From assembly GCA_035606175.1 (NCBI GenBank), contig DATNFW010000103.1, positions 1 through 64,000 on the forward strand: 64,000 nt of DNA, in the 5' to 3' direction. Position 1 is the first letter of the stretch; the number at the start of each line of letters is the position of its first letter. Positions 36,409 to 44,725 of this stretch are shown in pieces. The stretch comes from JASHUC01 sp035606175 (GTDB lineage: Bacteria; Pseudomonadota; Gammaproteobacteria; Steroidobacterales; Steroidobacteraceae). The position numbers and the translations under genes are program-made. The notes under the pieces were generated by a model. It had not been told where the DNA came from. It did not search any database and was given only the letters and a program-made list of their open reading frames with translations.

Positions 36409-36424
36409 GCTCGAGTTCGAGCTC
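36407..36424. repeat. Perfect 8-bp inverted repeat at the hybrid kinase stop codon
   Basis: GAGCTCGA-gt-TCGAGCTC begins inside the TGA stop codon. With a two-base loop it could extrude as a cruciform or fold as a tight hairpin in RNA. No T-run follows, so a factor-independent terminator is unlikely; it may pause ribosomes or polymerase, or protect the 3' end. Confidence 0.5.
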
Positions 36425-36500
36425 GAGTCGAGAGCCGGCGCGGGCCGCTGAAACTTCTGCAACGGCCACGGCAAACTTTACTTAACGTGGCGCTTCAGGC

Positions 36501-36728
36501 TCAGGACCGCGAGCTCGTTCCGGCGCTCGTACCCGATGAGCGCTTGCGCGCTCCCGCGTGACTCGCCTGCCCGCCCTTGCGGCCCGCCTCGGCAGCGAGG
36601 CGGCGGTCGAGGGAGAAGCTGCGCTTCTCATTCGGGACACTGCGGCCGCCCTTGCTTGCGATGCGTCGCTGCTTCTCCTCATCCATCGAAGCGAAGCCGC
36701 GATTCGAAGTGCGTCTCTCTGCAGACAC
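36501..36728 (-). CDS. KGG-repeat (Con-10/GsiB-like) general stress protein, short form
   Basis: 75 residues from GTG 36728, with a strong GAGGAGG 5 nt ahead. It contains SNRGFASMDEEKQRRIASKGGRS and RLAAEAGRKGGQASH, the KGG motif of Con-10/GsiB-like hydrophilic stress proteins (LEA-like), followed by a basic Ser/Arg tail. Such proteins are disordered in solution and accumulate in stationary phase, desiccation or heat. A paralogue with more repeats lies just upstream. An ECF-sigma-like promoter precedes this gene. Confidence 0.85.
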   Translation of the reverse strand: MSAERRTSNRGFASMDEEKQRRIASKGGRSVPNEKRSFSLDRRLAAEAGRKGGQASHAGARKRSSGTSAGTSSRS

Positions 36729-36780
36729 TACGACCTCCTCCGCCCGCCCCTGGGGCCGAGGTTTATTCCTTCGGGTCGGT

Positions 36781-36806
36781 AACGTCCGATCTGCGAAGCC
36801 GGTTCC
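36781..36806 (-). promoter_or_regulatory. ECF-sigma-like promoter GGAAC-N17-CGTT upstream of the KGG stress gene
   Basis: On the minus strand, GGAAC (36806-36802), 17 nt, then CGTT (36784-36781). The -10-like box is about 52 nt before the GTG of the downstream KGG gene, a normal distance. GGAAC/CGT(T/C) spacing of 16-17 is the classical ECF pattern, and EcfG general-stress promoters of alphaproteobacteria match it exactly. The sigma factor itself is not in the window. Confidence 0.5.
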
Positions 36807-36889
36807 TGTTGCCTACGAAAGCGGACCGAGCGGGGTGCGCGGAGGCCGTCACTCGGCCCACCGCACCCCCCGGGGCGAGGCTTCGCCGC

Positions 36890-37318
36890 TCAATGCTCGG
36901 CGCCGGAGCGCTCACTGCCCGAGCGGCCGCTCGAGCGCTCCCCCATGGGTCCCGCGCCGCTTTCGCCGCTGCTGCTCGAGCCGCCGTGGCTTGCCTGGCC
37001 GCCCTTGCGCCCGGCCTCGGCCGCGAGACCGGGGTTTTGGGAGAAGCTGCGCTTCTCATCCGGGACGCTCTGGCCGCCCTTGCGCCCCGCAGCCGCGGCA
37101 AGCTCGCGGTTCTGCGAGAAGCTGCGTTTCTCGCCAGGGACGCTCTGGCCGCCCTTGCGCCCGGCAGCCGCGGCGAGCTCGCGATTCTGCGAGAAGCTGC
37201 GTTTCGAGTCGGGCACGGCCTTGCCGCCCATGCTGGCGATCTGTCGCTGACGCTCCTGATCCATCGAGGCGAAGCCTCGATTGGACGTGCGCCGCTCCTC
37301 CGTCCGTCCTTGTGCCAT
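36890..37318 (-). CDS. KGG-repeat stress protein, long form with three tandem repeats
   Basis: 142 residues from ATG 37318, chosen for its GAGGAG 7 nt ahead. It starts like the short paralogue (ERRTSNRGFASMDQERQRQIAS) and then has three near-identical 25-residue units of the form GGxxVPxxKRSFSQNRELAAAAGRK, each ending in RKGG, and a Ser/Gly-rich tail. The units are 75-bp direct repeats in DNA, recently amplified because the copies differ at few positions. Its likely role is protection during desiccation or stationary phase, by family analogy. Confidence 0.85.
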   Translation of the reverse strand: MAQGRTEERRTSNRGFASMDQERQRQIASMGGKAVPDSKRSFSQNRELAAAAGRKGGQSVPGEKRSFSQNRELAAAAGRKGGQSVPDEKRSFSQNPGLAAEAGRKGGQASHGGSSSSGESGAGPMGERSSGRSGSERSGAEH

Positions 37319-37396
37319 TGGCTGACTCCTCGGGTCAATTGAAGCTCGTGGCGGAGCAGCAAGCCGCATTCCTTCGTTGCTGCAATGCCGCGTCCC

Positions 37397-37423
37397 ATCA
37401 TTGGACCGCGAGATCATTGGACC
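37397..37423. repeat. Direct repeat ATCATTGGACC, possible regulator site
   Basis: The 11-mer ATCATTGGACC occurs at 37397-37407 and 37413-37423, a 16-bp period, about 80-105 bp upstream of the long KGG gene (minus strand) and on the far side of the ccmI stop. The rest of the 195-bp gap holds no gene I can support. Confidence 0.45.
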
Positions 37424-37513
37424 CCCGATAGGACGGGTAGCGTTCAATCAGCCCGGGGGCGGGCGTTGAATTCGGGCGTGAGCGGGAGTCGAGTTCTGGC
37501 GTCGGGGTCGATT

Positions 37514-38620
37514 TTAGGGAGTGAGCTTGTCGATGACGACGTTCACCGCGCCGTCGCGTCCCACTCGATAGGCCGTCTCTCCGAAGGGGTCGCCCTTCTT
37601 CGCGATCGCGCTGCCCGAGCGCGCGATGCGCGCGATGACCTGCACGTCCTCGCCCCGCGCAATGGCGCGCCCGGGGATCATGGCATCGGCGGCCGACAGA
37701 TCGACGCGTTGCGGAAAGCGCGCCTCGAGACGTTTGACAGCGAGCGGCGGTCCCGGCTGTTTGGGATCGCGAACGAAGACAAAGAGTGGCGCGCCGGCGC
37801 CGCCGCTCAAATTGAGCTTCGGGGATAAGGCGACTCGGATGTGAATCGCGGGGCCCTGGCCGGCAGCGCCCTGCTCTGCTGCTGGCGTTGAACTGGCTGA
37901 GGCTGGCGCGCCGGACGCCCCGGACGGATCGCCCACTCCGCCTGCACCGCCGGCGGTAGACCCCGCATCCGCCGCACTCCCGCCGGTTGCGATCTGCTTG
38001 TCGATCGCGGCGATCTGCCGCTCGATGATCGGTTTGACCGTGTCTGGCGGATCGAGCGCGAGCAAAGCCGTGAAGCGCTGCCGAGCGAGCGGCAGATCGC
38101 CCCGATGCAGCGCGGCGGCCGCACCGAAGAAGAGCACTTTCGGCGAGTGCGGCTCGAGGAGCAGCGCTTGCTCGACGAGCTTGCCTGCGCGTCCGCTCAG
38201 CTGCGATTCATCCTGCACCGAAAGCGCTTCGGCGAGACCGATCAGCGCGTCCGCATTCTTTCCATCGGCGAGCTCGTTGGCGCGCTCGTAGGCTCTTTCC
38301 GCTAGGTTCGTCTCGTTGAGCACCGTGTAGGAGCGGCCGAGCATCAACCAGCCGTTGAGGTCGCTCGGGTTGTCCATGACGCGGCGCGCAAGCCTTCCGA
38401 CCATTGCCTGCGGAGAGTCCGCCGCGGCGGCCGCGCGCGACCATCTCCAGTTGCTGAGGGACAGATAGAGCGCGCTTGCGCCGATTCCGAGCACCGCGGC
38501 GACGGCGAGGGTCGTCCAGGGCGCCCGTGTGCTGCCTCCGTCGCGCCGCAGGAGCGGCACGGCGATGGCGACGAGCGCGGCGATGGTGAGCGCGGCGGCG
38601 AGGATGATGAATGTGATCAT
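37514..38620 (-). CDS. ccmI: Cytochrome c maturation protein CcmI
   Basis: 368 residues. Two N-terminal membrane helices (about 3-22 and 38-55) flank a short cytoplasmic loop, and a periplasmic TPR domain follows (WLMLGRSYTVLNETNLAERAYERANELADG). A Gly/Ala/Ser-rich linker leads to a C-terminal beta domain. CcmI holds apocytochrome c for heme ligation by CcmF/CcmH. It is the last gene of the ccm operon; its ATG overlaps the CcmH stop (TGATG). Confidence 0.9.
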   Translation of the reverse strand: MITFIILAAALTIAALVAIAVPLLRRDGGSTRAPWTTLAVAAVLGIGASALYLSLSNWRWSRAAAAADSPQAMVGRLARRVMDNPSDLNGWLMLGRSYTVLNETNLAERAYERANELADGKNADALIGLAEALSVQDESQLSGRAGKLVEQALLLEPHSPKVLFFGAAAALHRGDLPLARQRFTALLALDPPDTVKPIIERQIAAIDKQIATGGSAADAGSTAGGAGGVGDPSGASGAPASASSTPAAEQGAAGQGPAIHIRVALSPKLNLSGGAGAPLFVFVRDPKQPGPPLAVKRLEARFPQRVDLSAADAMIPGRAIARGEDVQVIARIARSGSAIAKKGDPFGETAYRVGRDGAVNVVIDKLTP

Positions 38621-39174
38621 CAGTGTGCCGCGCCTTCGCCGGCCGGCCTGCTCACGTGCGCGGGGTCGCCGTCGCGCGTCGATCGGCCTCGCTGCCCCAG
38701 TCGCTCCTCGCGCGGCGGGGCGAGCTCATCGTCCGGGTCGGCGTCGTCCCGATCGACGAGTGAGACGCGCGCGCGAATGATGCGCAGCGCAACGACGATC
38801 CCGATTGCGAGCAAAAAGAATGGAAGCAGCCACAGCCAAGCGTTTCGCCAGGAGTATTTCGGTTTGAACAGAACGAACTCGCTGTAGCGGGAGACCAGGT
38901 ACTGTTTGATCTGAGCGTCCGTTTTACCCTCGAGCAGCATCCTTCTGATCTGTGCTCGAATCTCGCCCGCGGCATCCGCCGGCGAGTCTGCGAGGCTCTC
39001 GTCCTGACAGACCGGGCAGCGGAGCTCGTGCAGCAAGGTGTCGTAGCGCGCCTCGAGTTGCGGGTTGGGGAGCTGTGCCGGATCGATCGCATGTACCGGG
39101 AGCGCGCCGAATACGAGCAGTGCCGCGACGAGCGCTGCGAAGAGCGGGAGCATTCGAGCCTGGCGCAGCGTCAT
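38620..39174 (-). CDS. ccmH: Cytochrome c maturation thiol oxidoreductase CcmH (CcmL type)
   Basis: 184 residues from ATG 39174. It has a signal peptide, the redox motif LRCPVC (Cys53, Cys56) in a three-helix domain (DESLADSPADAAGEIRAQIRRML) and one membrane helix (about 105-125), then a charged tail. It reduces the apocytochrome CXXCH thiols before heme attachment. The ATG overlaps the CcmG stop (ATGA). The charged tail of about 45 residues after the helix is longer than usual. CcmI is encoded separately, as in most proteobacteria other than E. coli. Confidence 0.92.
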   Translation of the reverse strand: MTLRQARMLPLFAALVAALLVFGALPVHAIDPAQLPNPQLEARYDTLLHELRCPVCQDESLADSPADAAGEIRAQIRRMLLEGKTDAQIKQYLVSRYSEFVLFKPKYSWRNAWLWLLPFFLLAIGIVVALRIIRARVSLVDRDDADPDDELAPPREERLGQRGRSTRDGDPAHVSRPAGEGAAH

Positions 39175-39818
39175 GATTTGCGGTCGCTGAGCCCTGGCGG
39201 CAGACGCGAGGCGAAATTCTTGTTCCATTCCTCGGGTGTGATGGGGCCGATCTTCTTGTAGACCACCACTCCCTCGGGGTTCACGAGGAAGCTCTCCGGG
39301 GCGCCGTAGACGCCCCAGTCGACCACGACGCGACCGTCGTGATCGGTCGCGACGGTCGCATACGGATCACCGAGCGTGTCGAGGAAGTTACGCGCCGAGC
39401 CATCATCGTCGCGCCAGTCGACGCCGATGATCGGTACGGACGAGGAGCTGCTGATCTTCAGCAGCTCCTGGTGCTCGTCTTTGCAGGCGAAACACCAGCT
39501 GCCCCAGAAGTTGAGCACGTACCATTTGCCGGCGAGCTCTTTGGAGCCGAATGTGCGTCCCGGCTGATCGAGCACGGGCAGACTCCAGTTCGGCGCGGGC
39601 TTGCCGACGAGCGGCGACTTGATCTCACCGACCGTTCCGGAGTTCTTGATGCCGACGCCGAGCACGGCCGCGATCGCCACGAACGCAGCGAGCGGGATGA
39701 TGAAGCGGATGAGACGTGGCTTCTCACCGGCAGGCGGAGTCGCGGGTGCGCGAGTCGCATCCGCGGTTCGAGCCGGTTGAGGCAGGTTCTTGGCGTGGGC
39801 GGCGGCCGTCTTGCTCAT
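39171..39818 (-). CDS. ccmG: Thiol:disulfide interchange protein CcmG/DsbE
   Basis: 215 residues. A cytoplasmic Ala/Pro/Thr-rich stretch (1-36) precedes the membrane anchor (about 37-57) and a periplasmic thioredoxin domain with active site WCFAC (Cys109, Cys112). The GAPESFLVNPEGVVVYK strand carries the cis-Pro. It donates electrons to the apocytochrome or CcmH in System I. ATG overlaps the CcmF stop (ATGA). Confidence 0.92.
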   Translation of the reverse strand: MSKTAAAHAKNLPQPARTADATRAPATPPAGEKPRLIRFIIPLAAFVAIAAVLGVGIKNSGTVGEIKSPLVGKPAPNWSLPVLDQPGRTFGSKELAGKWYVLNFWGSWCFACKDEHQELLKISSSSSVPIIGVDWRDDDGSARNFLDTLGDPYATVATDHDGRVVVDWGVYGAPESFLVNPEGVVVYKKIGPITPEEWNKNFASRLPPGLSDRKS

Positions 39819-41788
39819 GCTGCGTGCTCCTTCGCCGCACCGGGCGGGGCCGCGACGCCTGCGGGGATCGGTTCCGTCGCACGCGCCGTGCGATAGCGCC
39901 GGTCGGAGAGTGCGCAGAAGCCGCCGAGCGCCATCAACAGCGGGCCGAGCCACAAGAGGGTGATCATCGGTCGGATTTGCGCGCGCATGCTCCAGCGCCC
40001 CGCGCCGAGGTCGTCCCCGAGGGCGAGCTTCAAGTCGGTGCCATGCACGTTCTTCATACCGGCCTTGGATTCGGTCTGCTTGCGCACCCAGAATTGCCGG
40101 CTCTCGGGGAAGAGCGTGGTGACGGTTCGGCCGTTGCGACTCACCGTCACCTCGGCGCGGATTGCACTGTAGTTGGGGCCTTCGACGTTGCTCGTGCCGA
40201 TGAGCTTGAAGTCATACGCCCCGACCTGCGCGCTCTGACCGTTGCCGAGGGCGATGTCGCGCTCGACCGTAAAGGGTTCGAGGATCGAGATCGCGATGAC
40301 TGCGACGCCGAGCCCGATGTGCGCGATGCTCATGCCGAGGATGCTGCGCGGTAAGGAGAGGTGCCGGCGCAACCGGTCGATGGGATCGACGAGCGAGGAC
40401 AGAATGATCCAGCCGCCGAGCGCAAGGCCCACCACCGCGAGGATATGCCGTCCGGCGAACACCCCGAGCACGACCGCGAGCGCGAGGGCGACCGCGAGCG
40501 CGAGCGTCGCCAGGATCGCGCGGGCGTGATCGCCGAGATGGCCGCGCTTCCAGCCGGCATGGATGCCGATGGACACCAATGCGAGTAGCGGCAGGATCGG
40601 AAGCAGGAACGTGGGGCGGAAATATGGCGGACCGACCGAGAGCGCGCCCTGCCCCAGCGCCTCCGCGATGAGCGGTGCCATCGTGCCGCCGAATACCGTC
40701 GCCGCGGCGATGACAAGCAGGATGTTGTTGAAAAGGAGAAAGGACTCGCGTGCCGTGAGCTCGAAGCCCGCGTTCGATTTGAGTGTCGGCGCGCGCCATG
40801 CGTAGAGCGCGAGCGCGGCACCGATTGCGATGACGAGGAAGATCAGGATCGCAGTGCCGCGCGTGGGATCGGCCGCAAACGAATGCACCGAGACGGTGAC
40901 GCCGGAGCGGACCAGGAACGTACCGACCAGGCTCAGTGAAAAGCCGAGCAGCGAAAGCAGCAGCGTCCAGCTCTTGAAGAGTCCGCGCTTGTCCGTCACC
41001 GCGAGCGAGTGGATGAGCGCGGTGCCGACGAGCCACGGCATGAACGAGGCGTTCTCTACAGGGTCCCACGCCCAGAATCCGCCCCAGCCGAGCGTGTAAT
41101 ACGACCACCAGCTGCCGAGCGTGATGCCGCACGTGAGAAACGCCCACGCGGCCGTCGCCCAGGGCCGCGTCCAGCGCGCCCAGGAAGAGTCGGTCTTGCC
41201 CTCGAGCATCGCGGCGCATGCGAATGCGAACGCGACGGCGAGACCGACATACCCCGTATACAGAACCGGCGGATGCGTGGCGAGACCGGGGTCCTGCAAA
41301 AGAGGATTGAGATCGATGCCGTCAGGGGCCGGCGGCTCGAGACGCAGGAACGGGTTCGAGGTGATGAGCGTGAAGAGTAGAAATCCGAAGCTCAGGAATC
41401 CGAGCACGCCGAGCACGCGCGCGACGAAGCGCCGCGGCAGGCGCTGCGTCGCGATCGCGACGACCGCGGTCCACCCCGCGAGCAGCAGGATCCAGAGCAG
41501 GAGCGAGCCTTCGTGCGCACCCCAGAGCGCCGTGATGCGATAGAAGAGCGGCAGCGCCGAGTTCGAGTTCTCCGCGACGTAGCGCACCGAGAAATCGAAA
41601 TCGACGAACGACATCACGAGGCAGCCGACGGCCGTGGCGACCATCACGAGTTGACCCGCTGCGGCCGACATCGTCGCCGAGACCCAGCGGTCGCGCTTGA
41701 GAGCGGGTCCGACGATGCCGAAGAACGCCTGCAGGCCCGCGAGCAGCATCGCGAGGATCAGCGCAAAATGACCGAGCTCGGGGCGCAT
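39815..41788 (-). CDS. ccmF: Cytochrome c-type biogenesis protein CcmF (heme lyase)
   Basis: 657 residues, about 15 membrane helices. It contains the tryptophan-rich WWD domain (LGWGGFWAWDPVENASFMPWLV) and the flanking histidine-containing loops such as LATHPPVLYTGY that bind heme. CcmF joins heme delivered by CcmE to reduced apocytochromes in the periplasm. The start overlaps the CcmE stop (TGATG). The length and domain order match E. coli CcmF. Confidence 0.95.
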   Translation of the reverse strand: MRPELGHFALILAMLLAGLQAFFGIVGPALKRDRWVSATMSAAAGQLVMVATAVGCLVMSFVDFDFSVRYVAENSNSALPLFYRITALWGAHEGSLLLWILLLAGWTAVVAIATQRLPRRFVARVLGVLGFLSFGFLLFTLITSNPFLRLEPPAPDGIDLNPLLQDPGLATHPPVLYTGYVGLAVAFAFACAAMLEGKTDSSWARWTRPWATAAWAFLTCGITLGSWWSYYTLGWGGFWAWDPVENASFMPWLVGTALIHSLAVTDKRGLFKSWTLLLSLLGFSLSLVGTFLVRSGVTVSVHSFAADPTRGTAILIFLVIAIGAALALYAWRAPTLKSNAGFELTARESFLLFNNILLVIAAATVFGGTMAPLIAEALGQGALSVGPPYFRPTFLLPILPLLALVSIGIHAGWKRGHLGDHARAILATLALAVALALAVVLGVFAGRHILAVVGLALGGWIILSSLVDPIDRLRRHLSLPRSILGMSIAHIGLGVAVIAISILEPFTVERDIALGNGQSAQVGAYDFKLIGTSNVEGPNYSAIRAEVTVSRNGRTVTTLFPESRQFWVRKQTESKAGMKNVHGTDLKLALGDDLGAGRWSMRAQIRPMITLLWLGPLLMALGGFCALSDRRYRTARATEPIPAGVAAPPGAAKEHAA

Positions 41789-42294
41789 CAGGATCCTCCT
41801 CGCGGCGGCGTGCCGGCTCGCGCGGGTTGCGCGCCCGATGCGAGCCCGCGCGTCCCGAACGGCATTACCCCGCCGTGCTCTGCTTTGATTTGAGCGGCCA
41901 TGCCGGGCGGCATGTATTTCTCGTCGTGTTTGGCGAGCACCTCGTCGGCGACGAAGGTGCCCTGGGAATTCAGGTGGCCGTGCGCGATGACGCCCTGCCC
42001 CTCCCGAAAGAGGTCCGGCAGCACCCCCGTATAGACGACCGGCACCGCATGCTTGAAGTCCGTCACCTCGAAGCGCACCTGCAGGCTTCCCGGCGCGCGC
42101 TGCACGCTGCCCTTCTGCACCATACCGCCGAGCCGGAAATGCTCATCGCCGTGGACCTTGCCCGCGGCGATCTGGGAGGGAACGAAATAGAAAGTCACGT
42201 TCTGGCGGAACGCGGTGAGCGCGAGTGCGCCCGAGATACCGACGCCCACCAGAATTCCGATCACGAGAAACATGCGACGTTTGCGCGGAGTCAT
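41788..42294 (-). CDS. ccmE: Heme chaperone CcmE
   Basis: 168 residues. A membrane anchor (about 8-28) is followed by an OB-fold beta-barrel and the heme-attachment motif HDEKY (His123, Tyr127), the HxxxY form. The C-terminal tail is Gly/Pro/Ala-rich and flexible. CcmE takes heme from CcmABCD and passes it to CcmF. The start overlaps the CcmD stop. Confidence 0.94.
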   Translation of the reverse strand: MTPRKRRMFLVIGILVGVGISGALALTAFRQNVTFYFVPSQIAAGKVHGDEHFRLGGMVQKGSVQRAPGSLQVRFEVTDFKHAVPVVYTGVLPDLFREGQGVIAHGHLNSQGTFVADEVLAKHDEKYMPPGMAAQIKAEHGGVMPFGTRGLASGAQPARAGTPPRGGS

Positions 42295-42482
42295 GCCTGC
42301 GTCTCCTCCACGATCCACTCCTCGCGCATGGCGATGCGGCGCCTCGCCTCGGAGCGTGCACGCGCGATGAGCCGTCGCGCCCAGTAGATATTGAGAAACA
42401 CCACGGCGAACGTGATCCCGTAGCAAGGCCACAGGTAGCGCGCGTAGCCGCCCATCGCGAGGAAATGCGTAAGCGCGTTCAC
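42291..42482 (-). CDS. ccmD: Heme exporter protein CcmD
   Basis: 63 residues from GTG 42482, too short for many gene finders. One membrane helix (LWPCYGITFAVVFLNIYWARRLIARARSEA split at the helix end) with a basic C-terminal cytoplasmic tail, typical of CcmD, which stabilises the CcmC-CcmE complex. GTGA overlaps the CcmC stop, and its own stop overlaps the CcmE start (ATGA). The opening MNALTHFLAMGGYARYLW is the usual family pattern. Confidence 0.9.
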   Translation of the reverse strand: MNALTHFLAMGGYARYLWPCYGITFAVVFLNIYWARRLIARARSEARRRIAMREEWIVEETQA

Positions 42483-43219
42483 GAGGCGAGCGCCTCCTTC
42501 ACCCAGCTCGCGGCGCGCTCGCGGCGGAGCACCTCCCCGCGCAGACGCATGAGCAGTACGGCGACGAAGTACAGCGTGAATCCGAAGATCATGAAAAGCA
42601 GCGGCACGAGCATCGAGGCCGTGTAGATGGTCGGCCGGCCTAACCTCAGTAGTGACGGCGCCTGATGAAGGGAGTTCCACCAGATCACCGAGTAGTGAAC
42701 GATCGGCACATCGACGAGGCCGACGATCGCGAGGAGCGCGCTCGCCCGGTCCGCACGCTGCGCATCGTCGAACGCCGAGCGCAATCCCATGTAGCCGAGA
42801 TAAAGGAACAACAGCAGCAGCTCCGAGGTGAGGCGCGGATCCCACTCCCAGTAAGTACCCCACATCGGCCTGCCGAACAGACTTCCGGTTGCGAGGGCGG
42901 CAACCGTGAACGAGGCTCCGATCGGTGCGCAGCTCGCCGCGACCGCGTGCGCCACCTTCATCCGCCAGATAAGTCCGACGGCCGCGGCGATGCCCATGCT
43001 CGTGTAAATCATGATGGACAAATAGGCCGTCGGCACGTGCACGTAGATCATTCGGAACCCATCGCCCTGCTGGTAATCGGGCGGTGCGAGCACGAGCCCA
43101 CCATAAAGACCCGCGACGATCAGCAGCGCGGCAGGCCATGCGAACCACGGGGTGAGCGTGCGCGCGAGCCGATAGACGTACGGCGGTGATCCCAAGCGGT
43201 GAAACCAGGTCCAGCTCAT
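42479..43219 (-). CDS. ccmC: Heme exporter / CcmE-loading protein CcmC
   Basis: 246 residues from ATG 43219, six membrane helices. It carries the WWD motif in MWGTYWEWDPRLTSELLLLF and flanking histidines (MIYVHVPTAYLS, VPIVHYSVIWWN). CcmC presents heme to CcmE. It follows CcmB by 10 nt, the only non-overlapping junction of the operon. Confidence 0.94.
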   Translation of the reverse strand: MSWTWFHRLGSPPYVYRLARTLTPWFAWPAALLIVAGLYGGLVLAPPDYQQGDGFRMIYVHVPTAYLSIMIYTSMGIAAAVGLIWRMKVAHAVAASCAPIGASFTVAALATGSLFGRPMWGTYWEWDPRLTSELLLLFLYLGYMGLRSAFDDAQRADRASALLAIVGLVDVPIVHYSVIWWNSLHQAPSLLRLGRPTIYTASMLVPLLFMIFGFTLYFVAVLLMRLRGEVLRRERAASWVKEALAS

Positions 43220-43229
43220 ATCCGCGAAA

Positions 43230-43946
43230 CTACTCCAGACTGATGCGCACCGCGGCAGCGGCGGCAAGCGGCGCGAGCGTCACCCCGAGCACGGCGAATG
43301 CGGCGAGCAGCTCGAGCGGGGCCGCAAAGCTCTGAGCGCGCATCGCGAGCTCTGTCGCCTGCGCCCCGAAGATGAGGATCGGCACCGCCAGGGGCAAGGT
43401 GAGCAGCGACAAGAGCATTCCGCCGCGCCTTGTGCCGAGCGTGAGCGCTGCACTGATCGCACCGATCAAGCTCAGGGCGAGCGTGCCGATCGCGAGCGTG
43501 ATCACGATTCCGCCGACTGCGCGCACCGGCACCCCGAGTGCCATACCCGCGAAAGGTGCAAGCACTGCCAGAGGCAGTCCGGTGAGTACCCAGTGGGCGG
43601 CCGTTTTCGCGTACAGGAGCCACGTGAGCGAGCGGCCGCAGAGCGCGTACTGCTCGAGCGTGCCGTCGCGCGCATCGTCGCGGAACAGATGCTCGAGCGC
43701 GAGCAGCGCCGCAAGGAGCGCTGCGACCCACAGCACTCCCGGCGCGATCTCGCGCAGGCGCGAGAGCTCGGGCGTGATCGCAAGCGGAAAGAGCGTCGTC
43801 ACGACCGCAAAAAAGGCGAGTGGCTGTACGATCTCGTCGCGCTTGCGAAATGCGAGCCGCAGATCCCGCGCGAGGGCGAGGCCCGCCACATCGAACGCCG
43901 AGGGGATGTCGGCCCGGGTATCGAGCACGGCCGCCGTCGCGTTCAT
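43230..43946 (-). CDS. ccmB: Heme exporter membrane subunit CcmB
   Basis: 238 residues with six membrane helices, starting LARDLRLAFRKRDEIVQPLAFF as is usual for CcmB, and including DDARDGTLEQYALCG. It is the permease subunit that works with the CcmA ATPase to release holo-CcmE. Its ATG overlaps the CcmA stop (ATGA). Confidence 0.93.
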   Translation of the reverse strand: MNATAAVLDTRADIPSAFDVAGLALARDLRLAFRKRDEIVQPLAFFAVVTTLFPLAITPELSRLREIAPGVLWVAALLAALLALEHLFRDDARDGTLEQYALCGRSLTWLLYAKTAAHWVLTGLPLAVLAPFAGMALGVPVRAVGGIVITLAIGTLALSLIGAISAALTLGTRRGGMLLSLLTLPLAVPILIFGAQATELAMRAQSFAAPLELLAAFAVLGVTLAPLAAAAAVRISLE

Positions 43947-44572
43947 CCGCGCGCGAGCTCGAGCCGGCGCACGCGCTCGGGGCTCACGGCGATCTCGTGG
44001 TGAACCGCGGTCACCGCGAGCCCGCCGGCACGGACATGCTGCTCGATCAGCTGTCCGACGAGCTGCTGGCCCCCGCTATCGAGGTGCGCTGTCGGCTCAT
44101 CGAGCAGCCACAGGGGTGCGGCGAGCAACAGCACGCCGGCTAGGGCGACCCGGCGGCGTTGACCGGCCGATAGTGTTCTGACGAATCGATCGGCGAGGCC
44201 CGGCACGCCAACCGACGCCAGCGTGTCTGCGATCTCGGCTGGTCTCACCCGCCGTCGTAAACCTACCCAGTAGCGGATGTTCTCGCCTGCAGTCAAATCC
44301 ACCTTGAGCGGTGGCTCATGACCCAAATACGCGAGAGAGCCATGAAAGGCACTCAAGTCCGCCCGCACGTCGCGGCCGCCCCAGGTGATGCGGCCGGCCT
44401 CGAGGTGCAGCAGACCGCAGAGCGCCCGCAGCAGGCTCGTCTTACCCGCTCCGTTCGCGCCGGTCACCTGTAGCACCTGACCGCTCGCCACATCCAGCGC
44501 GAGCCCGCGCAGCACGTGGCGCTCACCTCGCCACACATGGAGATTCTCACCCCGCAATGACAACTCGGACAT
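43943..44572 (-). CDS. ccmA: Heme exporter ATP-binding subunit CcmA
   Basis: 209 residues, a single ABC ATPase domain: Walker A GANGAGKT (38-45), signature LSAGQRRRVALA, Walker B LLLAAPLWLLDEPTAHLD. It is the first gene of the ccm operon; a G-rich ribosome site precedes the ATG. The 187 bp between it and the tRNA gene must contain the operon promoter on the minus strand, which I cannot place with confidence. Confidence 0.95.
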   Translation of the reverse strand: MSELSLRGENLHVWRGERHVLRGLALDVASGQVLQVTGANGAGKTSLLRALCGLLHLEAGRITWGGRDVRADLSAFHGSLAYLGHEPPLKVDLTAGENIRYWVGLRRRVRPAEIADTLASVGVPGLADRFVRTLSAGQRRRVALAGVLLLAAPLWLLDEPTAHLDSGGQQLVGQLIEQHVRAGGLAVTAVHHEIAVSPERVRRLELARG

Positions 44573-44725
44573 GGCCCCCCGGCCGATTTCGTGGCGCGAA
44601 GGATTCGCGCCCGAGCGGCGCGCTTGCGCCGCAAGAGATATGATAGTGTCTCAAATTCAGGGGGTTAGCGCCACTCGGCAGCCTTCGCCATCACGCTTCG
44701 GCTCCTGGTGTCGCCGCCCAGCCAG

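Noticed and set aside
36407..36424. Hairpin as intrinsic terminator
   Set aside because: Two-base loop and no T-run after the stem; listed only as an inverted repeat.
37010..37235. Tandem 75-bp units considered as a CRISPR-like array
   Set aside because: The units are contiguous without spacers and encode the KGG protein repeats in frame.
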